Shown here in pieces: positions 8,630 to 17,845 of a stretch of DNA of 59,275 nucleotides. The notes beneath the pieces are model-generated. The model saw only the letters and a program-made list of their open reading frames with translations, had not been told where the DNA came from and ran no database searches. The translations under genes and the position numbers were made by a program. Position 1 is the stretch's first letter. Every line of letters starts with the position of its first letter. Origin of the DNA: an uncultured Prevotellaceae bacterium (GTDB lineage: Bacteria; Bacteroidota; Bacteroidia; Bacteroidales; Bacteroidaceae); the NCBI GenBank assembly GCA_902770195.1, contig CACXSA010000017.1, forward strand, positions 1-59,275, written 5' to 3'.

Positions 8630-10719
8630 TGCACACGAACTGGCTCGCCACCGTTCAGATATAGCATATCACCACGGCCAATCAGTTGCTGAGCACCTGG
8701 ACGGTCAAGAATAGTACGCGAGTCAATCATGGCACCTACACGGAAGGCAATACGACTTGGGAAGTTAGCCTTAATGGTACCCGTGATGATGTTAGTGGTA
8801 GGACGCTGAGTGGCTATAATCATGTGGATACCCACGGCACGAGCCAGCTGTGCAATACGGGCTATAGGCAACTCTACCTCCTTGCCTGCCGTCATAATCA
8901 AATCACCAAACTCATCGATAACCACTACAATATATGGCATAAAACGATGACCATGCTCTGGGTTCAATTGGCGGTCAATGAATTTCTTGTTGTACTCCTT
9001 GAGATTACGGGCTTGAGCCGCTTTCAGTAAGTCGTAGCGGGTGTCCATCTCTTTGCACAGAGAGTTCAGGGTGCGGATAACCTTGGTGACATCTGTAATG
9101 ATAGGTTCTTCGCCATCGTCAGGGACCTTTGCTAGGAAGTGCTTCTCAATGGACGAATAGACGCTGAACTCAACCTTCTTCGGGTCAACCAGCACGATTT
9201 TTAGCTCAGCGGGATGTTTTTTGTATAGCAGGGAAGTGATAATGGCATTCAGACCAACCGACTTACCCTGTCCGGTAGCACCAGCAACAAGCAAGTGGGG
9301 AGCCTTTGCCAAGTCAAACATAAACACCTCGTTGGTAATGGTCTTTCCTACCGCACAGGGAAGGTCCATTGTTGTCTCCTGAAACTTCTTTGAGTTCAAG
9401 ATGCTCTCCATAGATACGGTTGATGGCTTGGCGTTAGGAACCTCAATACCGATAGTTCCTTTGCCTGGTATAGGAGCGATGATACGAATGCCGAGAGCCG
9501 AGAGACTCAAGGCAATATCATCTTCCAAATTGCGGATTTTTGAAATGCGGACACCTGGGGCAGGAGTAATCTCATACAGCGTAATTGTGGGACCTACGGT
9601 AGCCTTGATACTTGAAATTTCCACGCCAAAGTTACGGAGTACATCGACAATACGGTTCTTATTGGCAGTCTGTTCTACCATATCAATAAACGGCTTGCCG
9701 TCGTCGTCATACTTCTTCAGCAAGTCAAGGGTGGGATAGTGGTAGTTCTCCAAATCGCGCTTGGGATCATAAGGTGTATTGATGTCTCCATAATTGCCTA
9801 CGAGGTCGCTTCCCTTGGCAGCTTCTTCCTCTGACGCTTCTTCAATCTGCATATCAATCCCGTCATTATCGCTATAGCTTTTAACGTCATCACGGTCGTT
9901 ATTTGATGTAATAAAGGTTTCCGAATTTTTTTTCTTTGGCTCAGAAGTGTTAATGTCGTCAAACTCTACGGTTTGTTCTTGTGGGTCATCAAACACCTCT
10001 GGGTCTTCCAGTGTGTTCAGGTAATTAGGCTTCTCGTCATCTGAGTCACCTTTCCCAATATGGATTTCCATCGGAATTTTCTTCAAATAACGTAGTGGAT
10101 TGAAAATTTTACGGATGAAAATAATCGTTTCCATGCTGAGGTATGAGAGGAAAGCAATGGCACATAAGGCAAGGACTGCTACCAGTCCAGGTACGCCGAT
10201 GAGACCTTCTATCTGTTGACTGACGGCTAATCCGTGATCACCACCAGGATTGTAGCAGGCGTCTTCAAAGAAGGGTACTAGGAATTTTGCCATAGCGATG
10301 GAAGCCCAAATCATGATGATGGTCAGGCACATGAACCATTTCAGTAGTTTTGCCTGATAGGCACGCATCAGCCGGATGGACACCATCAGGATGAATACGG
10401 GGATGATGAATGCTGCCAGTCCGAAGCACCGCTTCATGAAGAACCATGCAGCATAAGCTCCCAGGGATCCGCATGAATTCTGGAATTCTTGGTTCTGGTT
10501 AAGTATCTCACCTGCACGTGGAGCTTCTATCATGCTCTGATCGGCCTCGCCCGTAAACAGGTAGGAGACGAAAGCCCATGCCAGGTAGCCTGCTATAAAA
10601 AGGAGACAGAAACCCAGTACAAAGTTGATACGCTCGTTGTGGAAAATGTTGTCTATGCCGATAGCTTGTTGGAAGCTCGTAGTCTTCTCAGGAGCTTTTG
10701 TTGTTTTCTTTTTTGCCAT
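8464..10719 (-). CDS. ftsK: DNA translocase FtsK, N-terminal and motor part (frameshifted before gamma domain)
   Basis: FtsK anchors at the division septum and pumps chromosome ends apart. Four membrane helices fall within about residues 30-225. An acidic linker follows, then the RecA-type motor with Walker A GATGQGKSVG and Walker B VVVIDEFGDL. The frame is FtsK-like up to VRVQCAFVDTPEV (about base 8607). It then runs into unrelated residues, while the FtsK ending continues in another frame. Compared with relatives, about 15-18 residues (ERVNKYI-type segment) plus the frame are lost at the join. The promoter-like TAATTTTG lies just upstream of the start. FtsK is normally essential, so an assembly error is the first explanation. 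Confidence 0.9.
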   Translation of the reverse strand: MAKKKTTKAPEKTTSFQQAIGIDNIFHNERINFVLGFCLLFIAGYLAWAFVSYLFTGEADQSMIEAPRAGEILNQNQEFQNSCGSLGAYAAWFFMKRCFGLAAFIIPVFILMVSIRLMRAYQAKLLKWFMCLTIIMIWASIAMAKFLVPFFEDACYNPGGDHGLAVSQQIEGLIGVPGLVAVLALCAIAFLSYLSMETIIFIRKIFNPLRYLKKIPMEIHIGKGDSDDEKPNYLNTLEDPEVFDDPQEQTVEFDDINTSEPKKKNSETFITSNNDRDDVKSYSDNDGIDMQIEEASEEEAAKGSDLVGNYGDINTPYDPKRDLENYHYPTLDLLKKYDDDGKPFIDMVEQTANKNRIVDVLRNFGVEISSIKATVGPTITLYEITPAPGVRISKIRNLEDDIALSLSALGIRIIAPIPGKGTIGIEVPNAKPSTVSMESILNSKKFQETTMDLPCAVGKTITNEVFMFDLAKAPHLLVAGATGQGKSVGLNAIITSLLYKKHPAELKIVLVDPKKVEFSVYSSIEKHFLAKVPDDGEEPIITDVTKVIRTLNSLCKEMDTRYDLLKAAQARNLKEYNKKFIDRQLNPEHGHRFMPYIVVVIDEFGDLIMTAGKEVELPIARIAQLARAVGIHMIIATQRPTTNIITGTIKANFPSRIAFRVGAMIDSRTILDRPGAQQLIGRGDMLYLNGGEPVRVQCAFVDTPEVALSFQNLTLTTEKAAKAEMSICSILIPCLKMPPDLLFVSKAEVRV

Positions 10720-10738
10720 GTCTTTTATAAATAATGTG

Positions 10739-10746
10739 CAAAATTA
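10739..10746 (-). promoter_or_regulatory. -7 element of the ftsK promoter
   Basis: Read leftward, TAATTTTG followed by CAC matches the Bacteroidota TAnnTTTG element. It is 20 bp before the ftsK ATG. A clear TTTG at the expected distance upstream is lacking, so only the -7 part is supported. Confidence 0.5.
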
Positions 10747-10852
10747 CGAATTAAAACTTAGATTTCATCACAATATCTGTAGTTTTTTGTTTTTTTTGCA
10801 TTCCGCTTGTATTGTGTTCTTGATTCAAGATGCTCGAAAATGCTGAAATTAA

Positions 10853-10884
10853 TTTGGCTTTTTGCTTACTTATTCGTAACTTTG
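10853..10884 (+). promoter_or_regulatory. Bacteroidota-type promoter for the exonuclease-RlmI-TilS genes
   Basis: TTTG (10853-10856), a spacer of exactly 20 bp and TAACTTTG (10877-10884) form a full-consensus promoter. The ATG at 10893 is only 8 bp beyond, so the transcript would be almost leaderless. This also supports that ATG over the upstream in-frame one at 10830. Confidence 0.8.
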
Positions 10885-10892
10885 TCGCCCAA

Positions 10893-11534
10893 ATGAAAAA
10901 GATTATCTATCAAAAATACGACAAACAGAAGATTGCTGACTTGCCCAAAGTGTTGTTCGGGGGGCGGATTGTGGTGGTTCTGACGGAGTTTGAGGCTCAA
11001 AAGGCAGTTGACTATCTCTTGTCGCAGCCTGTTTTGGGGGTTGATACGGAGACGCGCCCTTCGTTCAAGAAGGGCAGGATCAACAAAGTAGCTTTGTTGC
11101 AAGTGTCCAGTCGTGAGATATGTTTCTTGTTCCGGCTTAATCAATTAGGCGTTTCACCGTCAATCAAGCGGTTCTTGGAGGATCAATCAGTGCCAAAGAT
11201 AGGTCTTTCGTGGCATGATGACCTGAATATGCTTCATAAGACGGCAGATTTCGAGACAGGGAACTTTATTGATTTGCAAGATCATGTAAAAGAGATAGGC
11301 GTTGAGGACATGAGTCTTCAGAAACTTTATGCCAACTTCTTCGGACAGAAGATTTCGAAACGGGAACGGCTAACTAATTGGGAAGCCGATATCCTGACTG
11401 ATAAACAAAAGCTGTATGCTGCTACAGACGCTTGGGCGTGTGTGATGCTTTACGAAGAACTGATGCGCTTGGAGCAGACGGGCGATTACGAACTGAAAAA
11501 AGTGTTAGACGATGTACAAAGAAATTCGGCTTAA
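10893..11534 (+). CDS. 3'-5' exonuclease, RNase D/DEDDy-like
   Basis: The protein has a single DEDD-type exonuclease domain of about 210 residues. Motif I is VDTETRP, the middle acidic motif is in WHDDLNML, and the DEDDy motif III is the Y-A-A-T-D stretch near KLYAATDAW. There is no HRDC domain, so it is smaller than RNase D. Such stand-alone domains in Bacteroidota probably trim RNA or act on DNA ends, but the substrate is not known. The start at 10893 is chosen because a complete promoter sits just upstream. Its end overlaps the methyltransferase gene by 23 bp, pointing to an operon. Confidence 0.88.
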   Translation: MKKIIYQKYDKQKIADLPKVLFGGRIVVVLTEFEAQKAVDYLLSQPVLGVDTETRPSFKKGRINKVALLQVSSREICFLFRLNQLGVSPSIKRFLEDQSVPKIGLSWHDDLNMLHKTADFETGNFIDLQDHVKEIGVEDMSLQKLYANFFGQKISKRERLTNWEADILTDKQKLYAATDAWACVMLYEELMRLEQTGDYELKKVLDDVQRNSA

Positions 11535-12690
11535 ACGAGGTAAGGAAGAGAGTCTCAAACGGTTTCATCCGTGGGTGTTTTCTGGTGCCATACTGAAAGT
11601 TGACGAGGGCACCGGTGAGGGCGATGTGGTGCGTGTGTTGGCTAATTCGGGCGATTTTATCGCTGTAGGACACTATCAGGAGGGTTCTATTGCCGTTCGT
11701 GTGTTGTCTTTCTCCGACGTGCTGATTGACGATGAATTCTGGCATTCCCGCCTCTCGTCGGCGTTGAAGATGCGTCAGGCCATTGGCATAGCCGACAATC
11801 CCGATAACAATACCTACCGCTTGGTACATGGCGAGGGTGATAACCTCCCTGGCTTGATAATCGATGTTTATGGTCAGACGGCCGTCATGCAAGCCCATTC
11901 CATCGGAATGCACTTGTGTCGCAAGGAGGTAGCTCGTGCATTGATTGATGTGATGGAATCGAGGATTTCGCATGTTTATTATAAGAGTGAGACTACGCTT
12001 CCTTTCATGACTGCCGATGATATGAATGGATTCCTCTATGGTAATAGTGATGATAATATCGCAACCGAAAACGGCTTGAAGTTCCGTGTAGATTGGTTGA
12101 AGGGACAGAAGACGGGTTTCTTCGTTGACCAGCGTGAGAACCGCTCTTTGTTGGAACATTATGCCAAAGGAAAGCGTGTGCTGAATATGTTCTGCTATAC
12201 AGGTGGCTTCTCGTTCTATGCGATGCGTGGTGGGGCTGAACTGGTACATAGTGTGGATAGTTCAGCAAAAGCCATCGAACTAACGAAAGAGAATGTAGAA
12301 CTGAATTTCCCTGGAGATGCCCGTCATCAGGCCTACTGCGAAGATGCTTTCAAGTATCTGGAGCAGGCTGGTTCTAATTATAACCTCATTATCCTTGACC
12401 CGCCTGCCTTTGCCAAGCATCGTGGAGCGCTTCATAATGCCTTGAAGGGCTACACCCGACTGAACCAAAAGGCTTTCGAGAAGATTGAAAAGGGGGGCAT
12501 CCTCTTCACGTTCTCGTGTTCGCAAGTGGTCACGAAAGACCATTTCCGCAATGCGGTGTTTACGGCGGCTGCCCTTGCCAAGCGTAAGGTTCGCATCCTG
12601 CATCAACTGCATCAGCCAGCCGATCATCCCATCAATATCTATCATCCTGAGGGTGAATACCTGAAGGGCTTGGTGCTCTATGTGGAGTAA
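11512..12690 (+). CDS. class I SAM-dependent rRNA methyltransferase, RlmI-like, with PUA domain
   Basis: The protein has an N-terminal PUA-type RNA-binding domain (about residues 1-75), a middle domain with the family's FFVDQREN motif and a C-terminal Rossmann methyltransferase domain. The SAM-binding site is NMFCYTGGFS and the catalytic region is LDPPAFAKH. These features match the RlmI/RlmK-like family that methylates a cytosine (m5C1962 in E. coli) in 23S rRNA. The length of 392 residues is normal. The original tilS start codon (ATG at 12680) overlaps its stop region, as expected for coupled translation. Confidence 0.9.
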   Translation: MYKEIRLKRGKEESLKRFHPWVFSGAILKVDEGTGEGDVVRVLANSGDFIAVGHYQEGSIAVRVLSFSDVLIDDEFWHSRLSSALKMRQAIGIADNPDNNTYRLVHGEGDNLPGLIIDVYGQTAVMQAHSIGMHLCRKEVARALIDVMESRISHVYYKSETTLPFMTADDMNGFLYGNSDDNIATENGLKFRVDWLKGQKTGFFVDQRENRSLLEHYAKGKRVLNMFCYTGGFSFYAMRGGAELVHSVDSSAKAIELTKENVELNFPGDARHQAYCEDAFKYLEQAGSNYNLIILDPPAFAKHRGALHNALKGYTRLNQKAFEKIEKGGILFTFSCSQVVTKDHFRNAVFTAAALAKRKVRILHQLHQPADHPINIYHPEGEYLKGLVLYVE

Positions 12691-13955
12691 AGTAGGTGAA
12701 TATATCAATAAACATAACTGATAGCGTGGCGCTGCTTCTGTTGTTAAAAGAAGCCGGTTTCAACGTGCATGCGGCGCATTGTAATTTTTGTCTTCGAGGG
12801 GCAGAGTCGGATAGGGATGAGGCATTTTGTGTGTCGCTCTGTCAACAGTTGGGCATTGAACTCCACCGTGCTCATTTTAGTACGCGGATGTATGCCGAAT
12901 TACACAAAGTAAGCGTTGAAATGGCTGCCCGTGAACTGCGCTATCGGTGGTTTGAACAACTACGTGAGGACATGGGTGCGGCTGGCGTCTGTGTGGCTCA
13001 CCATCGTGATGACTCGGTGGAAACGGTGCTGCTGAACCTTGTCAGAGGTACAGGATTGCGCGGCATGACGGGTATTCAACCCCGAAATGGTTCTATTTTG
13101 CGCCCGCTTTTGTGTGTTTCAAGGGCAGAAATCGAGACGTTTTTGTCGGGAAGAGGGCAAAAATACGTGACAGATAGCACCAATTTGGAGACTGACGTGC
13201 TGCGAAACAAGATTCGTTTGCAGGTGCTGCCCCTGCTTCGTGAACTCAATCCTGCCGTGTCTGATAATATCCAGCGGACGGCTGAAAATTTGGTGGAAGC
13301 GCAAGAAGTACTGGATGCGATACTGAATAAATATAAAGATAGTAACGTTCTTGAACTAAGTGAATTAGATAAATACGGTTCAAGTGAATATGTGGTATTC
13401 GAATGGCTCAAAAACTACGGTTTCAACGGCAGTCAGGTGCGTCAGATTTTAAATGCCGATAGCGGTGGAATCGTTAGTTCCGCATCAGGGTATGATGTCT
13501 TGAAGGATCGTACCCGTCTTATTGTTGAAAAAACGGATGTTACGTTTCAAGCCCATCGAAACGTAATATCGATGCCCTCGAAACGTATTGTCGTGCCTGA
13601 GGAAGGAACGTATATTTTGGACGAAAACTGTAAGGTTAAGGTGCGAAAATGTGCTGTTTACGTATCGAAAGATCCTTATGTTGCTACGCTCGATGCCGAC
13701 AAGGTGGCGTTTCCGCTGACCGTCCGCAGGGTAGAGGAGGGTGACTGGATGGTGCCCTACGGTATGAAAGGGCGTAAGTTGTTGAGCGACCTGATGACCG
13801 GCCTGAAGATGAATGTTTTCGAGAAGCGGCGCCAGTTGTTAGTCGTTGATGCTCAGGGGATTATCGTGTGGGCTGTTGGTCTGCGTACAGACCATCGTGT
13901 GGCCGTCGGCGACCAGACTAAGACCGTTTTGGAAATCAGTTTCGACAGCGTCTGA
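12680..13955 (+). CDS. tilS: tRNA(Ile)-lysidine synthase TilS, with 5' internal deletion and frameshift
   Basis: TilS converts C34 of tRNA-Ile(CAU) to lysidine so that AUA is read as isoleucine. The body is clear: DSVALLLLL, HAAHCNFCLRG, VAHHRDDSVET and a C-terminal domain ending near base 13955. The ATP-binding SGGAD part of the PP-loop is missing. Starting at ATG 12680, codons MWSKVGEYINKHN look like the true N-terminus, then a stop follows. The conserved part resumes at GAT 12720 in another frame, so about 16-18 codons are lost at about 12719. The ORF from 12696 would make a protein without the PP-loop. TilS should be essential, since AUA codons are used here (for example metH codon 48). 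Confidence 0.85.
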
Positions 13956-14022
13956 ACTTGTCTTGTTCATTTGTCATTGTCAAGACAAAAGGCTTACACA
14001 TTGTCAATTGCGAGGTAAAAAA

Positions 14023-14054
14023 TTTGGTGGTTCGGAAAAAAATGCTTACTTTTG
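14023..14054 (+). promoter_or_regulatory. Bacteroidota-type promoter for ileS
   Basis: TTTG (14023-14026), a 20-bp spacer and TACTTTTG (14047-14054) match the consensus. The ileS ATG at 14094 follows, leaving a leader of about 30 nt. The in-frame start at 14052 lies inside the -7 element and is therefore unlikely. Confidence 0.8.
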
Positions 14055-14093
14055 CACGTCATTAAGAAAAATAGTAAGAAAATATCGATATTT

Positions 14094-16499
14094 ATGAGTA
14101 AGAGATTTGCCGAACACAAAGGCTTGAATTTAGTGCAGACGAACGATGACGTGCTGCAGACGTGGAAGGAGAAAAATGTCTTCTGGCGCTCCGTGACGGA
14201 GAGGGAGGGTTGCCCCCAGTTCGTATTCTTCGAAGGTCCACCATCGGCCAATGGTCACCCCGGAATCCATCACGTGCTGGCGCGCAGCATCAAGGACACC
14301 TTCAATCGCTATAAGACGATGAAAGGCTTCCAGGTGAAGCGCAAGGCTGGTTGGGACACCCATGGACTGCCCGTAGAGTTGGGCGTTGAGAAGGAGTTGG
14401 GCATTACCAAGGCCGACATCGACAACAAGGAGAGCGACAAGTATATCTCGACTGAGGACTACAACAAGAAGTGTCGCGAGAATGTGATGATGTACACTGC
14501 AGAGTGGCGTGAACTGACGGAGAAGATGGGTTACTTCGTTGACCTTGACAATCCCTACATTACCTACGACAACAAGTATATTGAGACGCTGTGGTGGCTG
14601 CTGAAGCAGTTCTACAAGAAGGGTCTGCTCTATAAGGGTTATACCATCCAGCCTTATTCGCCAGCTGCAGGAACGGGACTTTCCTCGCACGAGTTGAACC
14701 AGCCCGGTTGCTATCGTGACGTGAAGGACACGACGTGTACCGCTCAGTTCAAAATGAAGAATCCTAAGCCCGAGATGGCTCAGTGGGGTACACCATACTT
14801 CTTGGCATGGACCACTACACCGTGGACGCTGGCTGCCAACTCAGCCCTCTGCGTTGGTCCGAAGATTGACTACGTGGCTGTGCAGACCTATAATCCATAC
14901 ACCGCCGACCCCATTACTATTGTGTTGGCCGAGGCCCGTCTGAATGCCTATCTGCCTGCTGAGGGTGCTATCACTGACGGTGGCGAACTGCCTAAATACG
15001 AACGTGGCGACAAGCTGATTCCCTATCGTATCGTAGCCCGCTACAAAGGTACTGACCTCGTCGGTATGGAGTACGAGCAGTTGATGCCCGCCATCAAGCC
15101 TATGGGCGATGCCTTCAAGGTCATTCCTGGTGATTACGTAACGACCGACGATGGTGCCGGTATCGTACATATCGCTCCTAACTTCGGTGCCGACGATGCT
15201 TTCGTAGCCAAGAAAGCTGGCATCTGTCCTATCGTGCTGATTGACAAGAAGGGTGCTGAGCGTCCCGTAGTTGACTTGCAGGGTAAGTACTTCGTCATCG
15301 ATGACCTCGATGCAGACTTCGTGAAGAACTACGTGAACGTCGATGAGTGGAACAAGTTTGCAGGCCGTTACGTGAAGAATGCCTACGACGACACGCTGAC
15401 CGACAAGGACGAGACGCTGGATATCTCGATCTGCATGGACCTGAAGGCTCAGAATAAGGTGTTCAAGATTGAGAAGCACGTCCACAACTATCCCCATTGC
15501 TGGCGTACCGACAAGCCCGTGTTGTACTATCCGTTGGATTCGTGGTTTATCAAGTCATCGGCTTGCAAGGAGCGCATGTCAGAGTTGAACAAGACCATCA
15601 ATTGGCAACCCGAGTCAACAGGTACAGGCCGTTTCGGCAACTGGCTTGACAACCTGAACGACTGGAACTTGAGCCGTAGCCGTTTCTGGGGTACACCGCT
15701 GCCTATCTGGCGTTCAGAGGATGGTGAGGAAATCTGCATCGGCAGCGTTGAGGAGCTGTATAACGAGATGGAAAAGGCCGTCAAGGCTGGTGTGATGAAA
15801 TCGAACCTTTTGAAGGATCAGGGCTTTGTTCCTGGCGATATGAGCAAGGAGAATTACGATAAGATTGACTTGCATCGTCCGTACGTGGACTATATCGTGC
15901 TGGTCAGCGAGAGTGGCAAGCCCATGAAGCGCGAATCAGACCTGATTGACGTATGGTTCGACTCTGGTTCCATGCCGTACGCTCAGGTACACTATCCGTT
16001 TGAAAATGCCGAACTCATCGACAAGCGCATCGCCTTCCCTTGCGATTTCATCAACGAGGGTGTCGATCAGACGCGTGGCTGGTTCTTTACCCTGCACGCC
16101 ATTGCAACGATGATTTTCGACAGCGTTGCCTTCAAGAACGTTATCTCCTCGGGACTGGTGCTCGATGCGAAGGGCAACAAGATGTCGAAGCATGTGGGCA
16201 ACGTGGTCAATCCGTTCGAAATGATTGGTAAGTACGGCTCTGATGCCGTTCGCCTCTACATGATGACCAATAGCGAGCCGTGGGACAACCTGAAGTTCGA
16301 CCCTGAGGGCGTGGCAGAAATCAGCCGTAAGTTCTTTGGCACCTTATATAATACGTATTCGCTCTTTGCGATGTATGCCAACGTGGATGGCTTCGACCCG
16401 CAGACACCACAGATTCCGACGGCTATGACCCCACACGTGCCGGACGACTCATCGATGCTTTTGTCGATGAAGACCTCTCGAACTGGTATGTTCGCTTGA
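14094..16499 (+). CDS. ileS: isoleucyl-tRNA synthetase, N-terminal and catalytic part (frameshifted)
   Basis: This enzyme charges tRNA-Ile. The class I signature HPGIHHVLA (HIGH-like) is near residue 58, the editing domain lies in the middle, WFDSGSMPYAQ is present, and the KMSKS-type motif reads GNKMSKHVGN. The frame is correct to about base 16416 (DPQTPQIP). The remaining codons to 16499 are out of frame. The protein continues in another frame as DGYDPTRAGRLIDAF. Alignment from memory suggests that about 28-30 residues at the start of the anticodon-binding domain (ERPEIDRW-type segment) are missing. The start MSKRFAEHKG is chosen because it follows a complete promoter. Confidence 0.93.
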   Translation: MSKRFAEHKGLNLVQTNDDVLQTWKEKNVFWRSVTEREGCPQFVFFEGPPSANGHPGIHHVLARSIKDTFNRYKTMKGFQVKRKAGWDTHGLPVELGVEKELGITKADIDNKESDKYISTEDYNKKCRENVMMYTAEWRELTEKMGYFVDLDNPYITYDNKYIETLWWLLKQFYKKGLLYKGYTIQPYSPAAGTGLSSHELNQPGCYRDVKDTTCTAQFKMKNPKPEMAQWGTPYFLAWTTTPWTLAANSALCVGPKIDYVAVQTYNPYTADPITIVLAEARLNAYLPAEGAITDGGELPKYERGDKLIPYRIVARYKGTDLVGMEYEQLMPAIKPMGDAFKVIPGDYVTTDDGAGIVHIAPNFGADDAFVAKKAGICPIVLIDKKGAERPVVDLQGKYFVIDDLDADFVKNYVNVDEWNKFAGRYVKNAYDDTLTDKDETLDISICMDLKAQNKVFKIEKHVHNYPHCWRTDKPVLYYPLDSWFIKSSACKERMSELNKTINWQPESTGTGRFGNWLDNLNDWNLSRSRFWGTPLPIWRSEDGEEICIGSVEELYNEMEKAVKAGVMKSNLLKDQGFVPGDMSKENYDKIDLHRPYVDYIVLVSESGKPMKRESDLIDVWFDSGSMPYAQVHYPFENAELIDKRIAFPCDFINEGVDQTRGWFFTLHAIATMIFDSVAFKNVISSGLVLDAKGNKMSKHVGNVVNPFEMIGKYGSDAVRLYMMTNSEPWDNLKFDPEGVAEISRKFFGTLYNTYSLFAMYANVDGFDPQTPQIPTAMTPHVPDDSSMLLSMKTSRTGMFA

Positions 16500-17425
16500 A
16501 TAAGAAACGCTTCTGGGGTAAGGAGATGGACAACGACAAGTTGGCTGCCTATCAGACGCTGTACGAGTGTCTGATGACCGTTGCCAAGCTGTTGGCTCCG
16601 TTTGCACCCTTCTTTGCCGACCAACTTTATAAAGACCTTGGCGGTGCATTGGATAGCGTGCATCTGGACAAATTCCCCAAATTCAACGCAGCCCTTGTCA
16701 ATAAGGACCTTGAAGAGCGTATGGACATTGCCCAGCGTATTACCACCGTCGTGCTGTCATTGCGTAAGAAGGAAGGCATTGCCGTGAAGCAGCCGTTGCA
16801 GACACTGATGATTCCTCCCGTTGACAATGCGCAGCGTGAGGCTATCGAGACGGTGAAGGACATCTTCCTACAGGAGGTAAACGTGAAGGACGTTAAGTTC
16901 GTAGAGGGCGCCGGCATCCTGGTGAAGAAGGTGAAGTGTAACTTCCGTACTATGGGTAAGAAGTTTGGCAAGGACATGAAGGCTGTTGCTGCTGCTGTTG
17001 CCGAGATGACACAGGAGCAGATAGCCGAACTGGAAACCAACGGCAAGCTGCAATTGGGCAGTTATGAGATTCTGGCAGAGGATGTTGAAATCATCAGTGA
17101 GGACATTCCTGGATGGCTGGTTGGCAACGACGGCAACCTGACGGTAGCCCTTGATATCACCCTGACCGACGAACTGCGTGCTGAGGGTATGGCTCGCACA
17201 TTGGTGAATCGCATCCAGAACATCCGCAAGAAGAGCGGCTTGGAGATTACCGACCACATCCATGTATGCATCGAACCAAACGAGGCCTCTACGAAGGCTG
17301 TCGAAGCTTTTGGCGACTATATTGCCCGTCAGGTACTGGCAGACAGTCTGAAGCTGGAGGCTAACGATGGTCAGGAAGTGGAATTTGATGAGTTTAAACT
17401 GAATATACAAATAACTAAATCTTAA
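16496..17425 (+). CDS. ileS: isoleucyl-tRNA synthetase, anticodon-binding C-terminal part
   Basis: From about base 16421 this frame carries the anticodon-binding domain (GRLIDAFVDEDLSNWYVRLNK) and the long C-terminal region, ending near FDEFKLNIQITKS. The ATG at 16496 is only the first methionine in the open frame and would cut the domain short. It belongs with the upstream ORF as one gene broken by a deletion. The C-terminal region has no zinc-finger cysteines, in keeping with the longer eukaryote-like IleRS type found in Bacteroidota. The dksA-like gene starts 7 bp after its stop. Confidence 0.9.
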   Translation: MNKKRFWGKEMDNDKLAAYQTLYECLMTVAKLLAPFAPFFADQLYKDLGGALDSVHLDKFPKFNAALVNKDLEERMDIAQRITTVVLSLRKKEGIAVKQPLQTLMIPPVDNAQREAIETVKDIFLQEVNVKDVKFVEGAGILVKKVKCNFRTMGKKFGKDMKAVAAAVAEMTQEQIAELETNGKLQLGSYEILAEDVEIISEDIPGWLVGNDGNLTVALDITLTDELRAEGMARTLVNRIQNIRKKSGLEITDHIHVCIEPNEASTKAVEAFGDYIARQVLADSLKLEANDGQEVEFDEFKLNIQITKS

Positions 17426-17432
17426 TGCAATT

Positions 17433-17813
17433 ATGGAAGAAAAAACACGTTACACGGACGAAGAACTTGAAGAATTCCGTGAGATTATCAATGAGAAACT
17501 GGCTCTTGCCAAGCGTGACTATGACCAGATGATGAGAGTACTGATGAATCAGGACTCCAATGATGTTGATGACACTTCACCTACATATAAGGCGCTGGAA
17601 GAGGGTAGTGCTACACAGTCAAAAGAGGAACTTATCTCCTTAGCTGCCCGTCAGCAGAAGTTTATTCAAGGTCTCAAGGCAGCTTTGACTCGTATTGAGA
17701 ATAAAACCTATGGCATTGACCGCATTACGGGCAAGCTGATTCCTAAGGAGAGACTTCGTGCCGTGCCTCATGCTACGTTGAGCGTTGAGTCAAAAATGGC
17801 TGGTAAGAAGTAA
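17433..17813 (+). CDS. DksA/TraR-family protein without zinc-finger cysteines
   Basis: DksA-family proteins enter the secondary channel of RNA polymerase and help control stable RNA promoters. An N-terminal helical coiled coil (about residues 8-95) is followed by a short C-terminal element, YGIDRITGKLIPKERL, the family's signature. No cysteine occurs in the whole 126-residue protein, and the position that is often Cys in GxCxxTGK is Asp. Zinc binding is therefore not expected. In Bacteroidota these proteins are commonly cysteine-poor. It lies between ileS and lspA and is probably cotranscribed with both, as in many relatives. Confidence 0.88.
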   Translation: MEEKTRYTDEELEEFREIINEKLALAKRDYDQMMRVLMNQDSNDVDDTSPTYKALEEGSATQSKEELISLAARQQKFIQGLKAALTRIENKTYGIDRITGKLIPKERLRAVPHATLSVESKMAGKK

Positions 17814-17845
17814 GAGGTCTGAAGTAAGAGTTAAGTGGTGAGAGA
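17811..17845. repeat. weak heptanucleotide-periodic spacer
   Basis: TAAGAGG, TCTGAAG, TAAGAGT and TAAGTGG follow each other in 7-bp steps across the dksA-lspA junction. The run extends into the first lspA codons. Confidence 0.45.

Noticed and set aside
13958-13988. TTGTCTTG/CAAGACAA inverted repeat after tilS as terminator
   Set aside because: The loop is 15 bases, the stem AT-rich and no T-run follows. It may just be part of a 7-bp periodic spacer (TTGTCAT-like words).
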